Source of the DNA: Allobosea sp. WAO
GTDB lineage: Bacteria; Pseudomonadota; Alphaproteobacteria; Rhizobiales; Beijerinckiaceae
NCBI RefSeq assembly: GCF_001509835.1
Contig: NZ_JXTJ01000012.1
Coordinates: forward strand, 124,001 to 188,000
Direction of reading: 5' to 3'
DNA: 64,000 nt
Below are positions 58,908-64,000 of the stretch, in pieces (positions within the stretch are counted from its first letter, which is position 1; each line of letters starts with the position of its first letter). The notes under the pieces are model-generated. The model saw only the letters and a program-made list of their open reading frames with translations, searched no databases and had not been told where the DNA came from. The position numbers and the translations under genes were made by a program.

Positions 58908-59843
58908 TCAATCCCGGATGAGCGGTCCGCGGGCGCGAAGGCGCTCGCGATGGGCGATATAGAGGCCGGAGGCGCTGATGATGACCGCTCCCAGCCAGGT
59001 GAAGCGGTCCGGCAGCGCGGCGAACATGAAGTAGCCGAAGATCGAGGCCCAGAGCAGCTGCAGATAGGCGAAGGGCGCCAGCAGCGAAGCATCGGCATGC
59101 CTGAAGGCGAGGATCACGAACCAGTGGCCGATCGTCGAGGCGACGCCGACGAAGACGCCGAGCCAGATCGCCTGCGCCGTCAGCGGCTGCCAGCCGAAGG
59201 GCTGTAGCAGGCTCAGCAGTAGGAAGCCGATGATGGCGGACCAAGCCAGGGTGGTGACCGGGTTCTCGGTCGCGCTCATCATCCGCGTGAAGATCAGCGC
59301 GAAAGCCCAGGACGAGGCCGAGAGCATCGGCAGCAAGGCGGCGAGCTGGAAGCCGGCCCCGCCGGGGCGCACCACGATCAGCACGCCGATCAGTCCGACA
59401 ATGGTTGCCGTCCAGCGCCGCCAGCCGATCCTCTCGCCGAGCAACGGGATCGAGAGCGCGGTGACGAAGAGCGGCGAGATGAAGCTCGTCGCGGTGGCGT
59501 CGGCGATGGGCAGGTATCTCAGCGAGGAGACGAAAAGGATCGAGGAGACGGTGACGGCGATGCCGCGCGCCAGCTGGAGTTTTGGACGCCTTGGCTTCAG
59601 CGCCGCCATGCCGCCCGGAAGCGTGACTGCGAGCATGATGAGGGCGAAGGCGGCGTAGCGCAGCCAGGTGATCTGGAGCGCCGGAACGGTCTCGGCCATC
59701 AGCTTGGAGACGGCGTCGGCGCTGGAGAGGAAGGCGCCGCCGAGCAGCACGAGCCCGATGCCGCGCAGCGAGTTCTCGCGCCGCGGAGCGGGGTGCTGCC
59801 CGCTCTGTGCGGGCTGCGGGGCAGGGCTTGTGGACTGTCGCAC
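58908..59843 (-). CDS. DMT superfamily (EamA) transporter
   Basis: 311 aa from GTG at 59843. Ten predicted membrane helices in two EamA halves: GIGLVLLGGAFLSSADAVSKLMAETVP with ITWLRYAAFALIML, and the second half from ALLPMLSASSWAFALIFTRMMS. An Arg/Pro-rich N-terminal tail precedes it. Probable metabolite exporter; substrate unknown. Convergent with tetR. Confidence 0.87.
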   Translation of the reverse strand: MRQSTSPAPQPAQSGQHPAPRRENSLRGIGLVLLGGAFLSSADAVSKLMAETVPALQITWLRYAAFALIMLAVTLPGGMAALKPRRPKLQLARGIAVTVSSILFVSSLRYLPIADATATSFISPLFVTALSIPLLGERIGWRRWTATIVGLIGVLIVVRPGGAGFQLAALLPMLSASSWAFALIFTRMMSATENPVTTLAWSAIIGFLLLSLLQPFGWQPLTAQAIWLGVFVGVASTIGHWFVILAFRHADASLLAPFAYLQLLWASIFGYFMFAALPDRFTWLGAVIISASGLYIAHRERLRARGPLIRD

Positions 59844-60048
59844 GCTGTCCGCTGCGGGAGGGAAGGTGCGTAGAGCCTAGCAGGTTAGCCCGGCAGTGCT
59901 CGCGCTAAGACGGAAAGGCGGGCATGCGTGCGAGCGACGGCGGCTCTCCGGACCGTTCGATTGTTACATCATGTTGCAGTCGGGAACTGCAGCAGGCCGG
60001 AGGACTTGCTTGGGCAGGGGTTGACCCTTTCCAGCAAGGAGACTGCGC

Positions 60049-60378
60049 ATGCATACGAGTTCCGCCATGCAGGCCTGCATCGACAATTGCCTGCGCTGCT
60101 ACCGCACCTGCCTCGACATGGCGTCCTCGCATTGTCTCGAACTCGGCGGTGAGCATGCGAAGCCGGCTCATATCCAGCTAATGCTCGCCTGTTCGGAGGT
60201 TTGCCGCAGCGCCGCGCATCTGATGCTGCTCGGCACGCCGCATCACCGCCATCTCTGTGAGGAATGCGCCGAAATCTGCGAGGATTGCGCCCGCGATTGC
60301 GGGCGCGTCGGACAGATGGAGGATTGCGTCAGGGCCTGCCGGGCCTGCGCCGAAAGCTGCCGCAAGATGGCCGGCTGA
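60049..60378 (+). CDS. Four-helix bundle copper-binding protein (DUF326/Csp-like)
   Basis: 109 aa with AAGGAG 7 nt upstream. Sixteen cysteines occur in helix-repeat pairs: CIDNCLRCYRTC, LACSEVC, CEECAEICEDCARDC and CVRACRACAESC, plus His28, H36, H41 and a HHRH motif. This is the cytosolic copper-storage protein (Csp3) pattern: a four-helix bundle lined with Cys to hold Cu(I). No signal peptide, so cytosolic. No copper regulator or exporter gene lies beside it. Confidence 0.88.
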   Translation: MHTSSAMQACIDNCLRCYRTCLDMASSHCLELGGEHAKPAHIQLMLACSEVCRSAAHLMLLGTPHHRHLCEECAEICEDCARDCGRVGQMEDCVRACRACAESCRKMAG

Positions 60379-60393
60379 GCTGGCGGAGGATTT

Positions 60394-60424
60394 GCGCGTC
60401 GCGGCGAGGTTCGCCGCGACGCGC
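60394..60424. terminator. Strong hairpin between the converging copper-protein and asd genes
   Basis: GCGCGTCGCGGCGA (60394-60407), GGT loop, TCGCCGCGACGCGC (60411-60424): a perfect 14-bp stem centred in the 64-bp gap between two converging genes. Lacking a T-run on either side, it probably works as a bidirectional non-canonical terminator. Confidence 0.5.
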
Positions 60425-60442
60425 GATCGATGGGAGTTCGCC

Positions 60443-61477
60443 TCAGGCCGCCTGCTTGCGCGGCTGGATCAGCTTGCGGTTGACCAGCACCTCGGCGATC
60501 TGGACCGCGTTCAGGGCTGCGCCCTTGCGCAGATTGTCGGAGACGCACCAGAAAGCGAGGCCGTTCTCGACAGTGTTGTCCTCACGGATGCGCGAGATGT
60601 AGGTCGCGTCTTCGCCGGCCGCCTCATGCGGGGTGATGTAGCCACCGGGCTCGTGCTTATCGATGACGAGGATGCCCGGAGCGGTACGCAGGATCTCGCG
60701 CGCTTCCTCGGCGGTGACCGGCTTCTCGCACTCGATGTTGACGCTCTCGGAATGGGCGATGAAGACCGGCACGCGTACGCAGGTGGCGGTCAGCTTGATC
60801 TTCGGATCGAGGATCTTCTTGGTCTCCGCCATCATCTTCCACTCTTCCTTGGTGAAGCCGTCTTCCATGAAGACGTCGATCTGCGGGATGAGGTTGAAGG
60901 CGATGCGCTTGGGGAACTTCTTGGAGGCGACCTCGCCGGCCGAGAACACGGAGCGGGTCTGGTTGAAGAGCTCGTCCATCGCCTCCTTGCCGGCGCCGGA
61001 AACCGACTGATAGGTCGAGACGACGACGCGCTTGATGCCGAAGCGCTCATGCAGCGGCTTCAGCGCCACGACGAGCTGCGCGGTCGAGCAGTTCGGGTTG
61101 GCGATGATGTTCATCTTGGTGAAGCCGGCGGCGGCGGCCGCGTTCACTTCCGGCACGACCAGCGGCACGTCGGGATGCATGCGCCAGGTCGAGGAGTTGT
61201 CGATGACGACGCAGCCCTGCGCGCCGATCTTCGGCGACCATTCCTTCGAGACGGCCCCGCCGGCCGACATCAGGCAGATGTCGGTGTCGGAGAAGTCGTA
61301 ATGATCGAGGGCCTTCACCTTCAGCGTCTTGTCGCCGAAGGAGACCTCGGTGCCGATGGAGCGCTGCGAGGCGAGCGCCACCACCTCGCTGACGGGGAAG
61401 GCACGCTCGGCCAGGATGTCGAGCATCTCATGGCCCACATTGCCCGTGGCGCCGACTACCGCGACCTTGAAGCTCAT
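60443..61477 (-). CDS. asd: Aspartate-semialdehyde dehydrogenase
   Basis: 344 aa; AAGGAA before the ATG. NADP-binding GATGNVGHEML at the N-terminus, active-site Cys130 in NPNCSTAQ, and catalytic His242 with Arg235 in CVRVPVFIAHSES. Makes aspartate semialdehyde from beta-aspartyl phosphate, feeding lysine, threonine, methionine and diaminopimelate synthesis. Stands alone. Confidence 0.96.
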   Translation of the reverse strand: MSFKVAVVGATGNVGHEMLDILAERAFPVSEVVALASQRSIGTEVSFGDKTLKVKALDHYDFSDTDICLMSAGGAVSKEWSPKIGAQGCVVIDNSSTWRMHPDVPLVVPEVNAAAAAGFTKMNIIANPNCSTAQLVVALKPLHERFGIKRVVVSTYQSVSGAGKEAMDELFNQTRSVFSAGEVASKKFPKRIAFNLIPQIDVFMEDGFTKEEWKMMAETKKILDPKIKLTATCVRVPVFIAHSESVNIECEKPVTAEEAREILRTAPGILVIDKHEPGGYITPHEAAGEDATYISRIREDNTVENGLAFWCVSDNLRKGAALNAVQIAEVLVNRKLIQPRKQAA

Positions 61478-61927
61478 GCTGGAATTCCTTCTGGCGAAAA
61501 CCGGTTCAGCCTCCCCGGGGAAACCTTCACCGCCGATCTCGATCGCGGTTCCGGCCGTTGACCCCGGCCGGGGGGGAGAACCCGGAATCGAGGCGAAGCG
61601 TCAGCGCAGCGTCCGGGTTTTCCCGGTCGCCGTTTTGGTCGTGCATTTCGTCGTCGGACGGAAGGTCACAGAGCCAACCCAAAGCTGAGCATCATCGCGA
61701 AGCTGGAAGGATAGCAGCTTCCAGCAGGCCTTCCCAAACACCGGCGCCGGCAAAAAGTCAAATCGCCGGGCGGCGAGCGGCAGCCCCGGCGGCGTTAACC
61801 CTGCCTCCTTACCTGGCGTTGACCCTGTTTCACGATCGCAGGCCGGCGGTAACGAGCCGCTGACCGGCACGACCGAAGCTGCTCGCGGGTGAGGAGCGGA
61901 GGCGGCGGCAGAAGCCGGCCGCACCGC
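61478..61927. other. Divergent intergenic region between asd and the next gene
   Basis: 450 bases without a recognisable gene. Short GC-rich inverted repeats (CCGGCCG/CCGGCCGG around 61550-61574) occur. Two TTGACC hexamers, near 61556 and 61813, could be -35 boxes, but neither has a clear -10. Confidence 0.4.
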
Positions 61928-63040
61928 ATGATGTCGGGTCGTGCCGTGTCCTTGGATATCAAGACCGCTATTCGCGCGTGGTTGCGAGATGTGCCGTTGC
62001 GTCTGTCGAGGCCGGCGCAGGCCGTGGAGGCGCGGCCCGTACCGTCGCAGGCGAGCCAGGGAAGGCGCCGCGATGCGGTGACGCTGCTGATCGATTGCGC
62101 CGACGCGATCGAGGCCGGTGCGGTGCGTCTTGCCCGCGCTGCCGGCCGAGTAGGGCGCTCGGCGGGCGCCGGGCTGACGCATGGGCTGATCTGGCGTGGC
62201 GTTGCTGCGGCGACCGGTATCGGCTTGACCGCAACGCTTGTCGCCGGACTGTCCTCTGGCGAGCCGGAGGCGGCGCTGCCGACCCTGTCGACGATGGTGC
62301 CGCTCGAGGCGCCGGCCGGACCTGCGATCCGCGACGTGCGTATCCAGGCGGTTCCGGCCGCCTTTGGCGAGGATGGCTGGATCAGCATCGCGCGGCCGGT
62401 CGCGCTCTTCGGGCTGGAGACCCCCGAACTCGGCAAGCGGACCGGCTATGAGGCGCGGCGCAGCCAGGACGGTACGCGCCGCGAGGACGTGCTGAGCTTT
62501 GGCGAGTTCGGCGAGGATAAGCCGTTGCTTGCGCTCAAGCTGCAGGTCAACCGCGAGAGCGGCGTGCAGGGCGCCCCGGCCGGGCTGTCACAGCCCTTCG
62601 TGATCGCCCTGGTGCGCGAGAGCGCGGCGCGCGGGCTCTCGGTCGGGCGCAGCGGCGCGACGACGCCGCTCGAAACCAAGTTCGGCATGGTCGAGACCGC
62701 CGATATCAGCCTCAATGACGGCAATGCCGGGCGCGCCTGCATCGGCTTCCGTCATCTCGACGGATCGGCGCATCTCTCCTTCTCGGGCTGGTGGTGCGGC
62801 GGCGAGGGCAAGCCGGCCGACCGGGCCCAGCTCGGCTGCATGCTCGATCGGATCGAGCTGCTCAGCGCTGGCGATGATTCTGAACTGCGAGCGCTCTTCG
62901 CGAAGGCCGAGCCGCACCGCAGACCGGGCTGCTCGGTGCCGCGTCAGGCGGCGGCTGGGCGGAAGGGCGCCGGGCTCGAAGCCGACGGCAAGGCTCCGGC
63001 CCTGAAGACGACTTCCGGCAAGCAGGGCCAACTACGTTAG
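61928..63040 (+). CDS. Hypothetical protein with one membrane helix
   Basis: 370 aa from ATG at 61928 (ATG at 61931 or GTG at 61889 are alternatives; no clear ribosome site). Cytosolic basic N-terminus (~100 residues), a hydrophobic stretch (GVAAATGIGLTATLVAGL), then a probably periplasmic domain with conserved-looking FGEDGWISIARPVALFGLETPEL, LSQPFVIALVRESAARGLSVG, and four Cys in CIGFRHLDGSAHLSFSGWWCGGEG and GCMLDRIELL. No known family. It resembles single-pass anchored proteins in Bosea/Methylobacterium relatives. Confidence 0.7.
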   Translation: MMSGRAVSLDIKTAIRAWLRDVPLRLSRPAQAVEARPVPSQASQGRRRDAVTLLIDCADAIEAGAVRLARAAGRVGRSAGAGLTHGLIWRGVAAATGIGLTATLVAGLSSGEPEAALPTLSTMVPLEAPAGPAIRDVRIQAVPAAFGEDGWISIARPVALFGLETPELGKRTGYEARRSQDGTRREDVLSFGEFGEDKPLLALKLQVNRESGVQGAPAGLSQPFVIALVRESAARGLSVGRSGATTPLETKFGMVETADISLNDGNAGRACIGFRHLDGSAHLSFSGWWCGGEGKPADRAQLGCMLDRIELLSAGDDSELRALFAKAEPHRRPGCSVPRQAAAGRKGAGLEADGKAPALKTTSGKQGQLR

Positions 63041-63178
63041 GGACGATCCGCGGTAACGGCGTCGTGACCCCCGTCCACCCCTAGCAAGGCGCAACAAAAA
63101 CATTAACTCTGGCGTTGTACCGTTGCGTCACCGATTGGACATCAGCCCCGGCGGGGCAGCCGCCTCAGGAGACCTCCC

Positions 63179-63481
63179 ATGCGTTCGTTCTCGCGTCTAG
63201 CCGCCGGCCTCGCCATCTCACTCGCCGCCACGACCTTCGCCGTCTCTCTGGCAGAGGCGCAGGAGCGGCGGCCGCTGCGCATCACTGTGCAGAAGCGCAG
63301 CTATTTCGACGCCGGCAACGTCGTCGCGGTCGGCAGCATGAACCGCTACGCGACTCAGAACATCATCGCCAGCCCGGTCTATGCGGCTGCTGGCGAGCTC
63401 TATGGCGAGGGCACCTTGCCGCCGCGCATCGGCGGCGGCCGCAACCCCTTCGCCAACAGCTTCTCGACGCCGCGCTTCTGA
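63179..63481 (+). CDS. Small secreted hypothetical protein
   Basis: 100 aa; strong AGGAG ribosome site, and the same AGGAGACCTCCC-ATG box as the gene at 37611. Signal peptide ~1-28 (LAAGLAISLAATTFAVSLAEA). Mature part: LRITVQKRSYFDAGNVVAVGSMNRYATQNI then IGGGRNPFANSFSTPRF, with an aromatic tail. No family recognised. A strong terminator follows. Confidence 0.68.
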   Translation: MRSFSRLAAGLAISLAATTFAVSLAEAQERRPLRITVQKRSYFDAGNVVAVGSMNRYATQNIIASPVYAAAGELYGEGTLPPRIGGGRNPFANSFSTPRF

Positions 63482-63506
63482 TACCGCGCGCAGGCACCAG
63501 AACGAG

Positions 63507-63534
63507 AAAGGCCCGCCGGAAGGCGGGCCTTTTT
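63507..63534. terminator. Bidirectional rho-independent terminator
   Basis: GGCCCGCC (63510-63517), GGAA loop, GGCGGGCC (63522-63529), with AAA before and TTTTT after. The flanking A and T runs make it work in both directions, ending the small secreted protein gene and the converging hss gene. Confidence 0.85.
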
Positions 63535-63548
63535 GCTTGCGTCGCTGG

Positions 63549-64000
63549 TCAGCGCACCAGGATGTTGCGGAACTGCCAGGGGTCGGAGGTGTCGATGTCC
63601 TCCGGGAACAGGCCCGGGCGGCCGTCGAGCGGGGTCCAATCAGTGTAGTAGCCGGCGACCGGGCCGAGATAGGGCCGCTGGATCTCGAGGCAGCGATTGA
63701 CGTCCATCTCCTCGACCTCGACGATGCCCGCCTTCGGGTTCTCGAGCGCCCAGACCATGCCCGCGAGCACGGCCGAGGTTACCTGCAGGCCGGTCGCGGT
63801 CTGGTAGGGCGCCAAGGTGCGCGCCTCCTCGGTCGAGAGCTGCGAGCCGAACCAGTAGGCACCCTTGGCGTGGCCGTAGAGCAGCACGCCGAGCTCGTCG
63901 ATGCCGTCGACGACCTCGTTCTCCTCGAGGATGTGGTGCTCGGTCTGCGGCCGGCCGGCATTGCCGAACATCTCGTGCAGCGAGAGCACGGCGTCGTTGG
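63549..64000 (-). CDS. hss: Homospermidine synthase (C-terminal part, cut by window edge)
   Basis: The frame is open past base 64000, so only the last ~150 residues are present. VLSLHEMFGNAGRPQTEHHILEENEVVDGIDELGVLLYGH (in parts), LAPYQTATGLQVTSAVLAGM, VEEMDVNRCLEI and GPVAGYYTDWTPLDGRPG match the alphaproteobacterial saccharopine-dehydrogenase-like homospermidine synthase. It makes homospermidine from two putrescines with NAD, as typical of Rhizobiales. Confidence 0.88.
   Translation of the reverse strand, partial: NDAVLSLHEMFGNAGRPQTEHHILEENEVVDGIDELGVLLYGHAKGAYWFGSQLSTEEARTLAPYQTATGLQVTSAVLAGMVWALENPKAGIVEVEEMDVNRCLEIQRPYLGPVAGYYTDWTPLDGRPGLFPEDIDTSDPWQFRNILVR

Noticed and set aside
60010..60048. 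MerR/CueR-type promoter (TTGACCCTTTCC...AAGGAG) before the copper protein
   Set aside because: The AAGGAG half is the ribosome site and the -10 would fall on the start codon; symmetry is weak.

Overview
The window is dense, high-G+C chromosomal DNA from an alphaproteobacterium, most likely a Bosea-like member of the Hyphomicrobiales (Rhizobiales). The pointers are an Irr-type Fur regulator with a histidine-rich motif next to bacterioferritin, the cyclic beta-glucan exporter NdvA, homospermidine synthase, a DUF3008 protein, the xerD/aroK/aroB/CNNM neighbourhood, two GGAAC-N16-CGTT promoters of the alphaproteobacterial general stress response, and a palindromic CCTCATCCTGAGGAGC-type intergenic repeat. 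Genus-level placement is inference. No phage, IS element, CRISPR array or rRNA was seen. There is one tRNA, tRNA-Ala(CGC).

Layout. 1-9.8 kb: truncated RpiR regulator, PaiB-like flavoprotein, orphan Nif11-type RiPP precursor, small unknowns, two divergent MFS transporters, DUF3008, a spermidine-synthase-like methyltransferase, DUF2938, a ROK-fold protein whose motif order is circularly permuted, and a secreted esterase. 9.9-14.8 kb: soxX-soxY-soxZ-soxA without soxB or soxCD, then an IorAB-type molybdenum hydroxylase. 15.2-22.4 kb: MscS-family channel, CAP-domain lipoprotein, motA-motB, ndvA, DUF1330. 22.4-28.5 kb: aroK-aroB-CNNM operon, divergent fused pabB-pabC, a 47-aa membrane protein and xerD.

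29-36 kb: a catabolic module. An IclR regulator is divergent from a 27-codon leader ORF translationally coupled to an amino-acid ABC transporter (two permeases, ATPase, binding protein), followed by an aspartoacylase-type deacylase and a PLP dehydratase. A convergent binding-protein homologue has no signal peptide. 36-38 kb: small stress or envelope proteins, two of them behind general-stress promoters. 38-43.4 kb: DeoR regulator, phosphonate-type transporter phnD-phnC-phnE-phnE and a HAD phosphatase, all overlapping, with a palindrome-rich operator in front of phnD. 43.6-50 kb: outer-membrane proteins, including a 1457-aa autotransporter with 207-bp internal repeats.

50.6-64 kb: tRNA-Ala, YggT, DUF167, beta-carbonic anhydrase, a two-domain cold-shock protein with a YDRGG-rich linker, an iron cluster (irr-bfd and bfr, each with a palindrome upstream), an emrAB efflux operon divergent from a TetR regulator with twin operators, a DMT transporter, a 16-cysteine copper-binding protein, asd, unknown proteins and the 3' part of homospermidine synthase.

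The observations most worth following are the permuted ROK protein, the orphan Nif11 precursor, the SoxB-less Sox cluster with an atypical SoxY tail, the leader-ORF/ABC/deacylase/dehydratase module with its cytosolic binding protein, and the well-formed operator pairs. All function assignments come from reading motifs and gene context; no database search was run.
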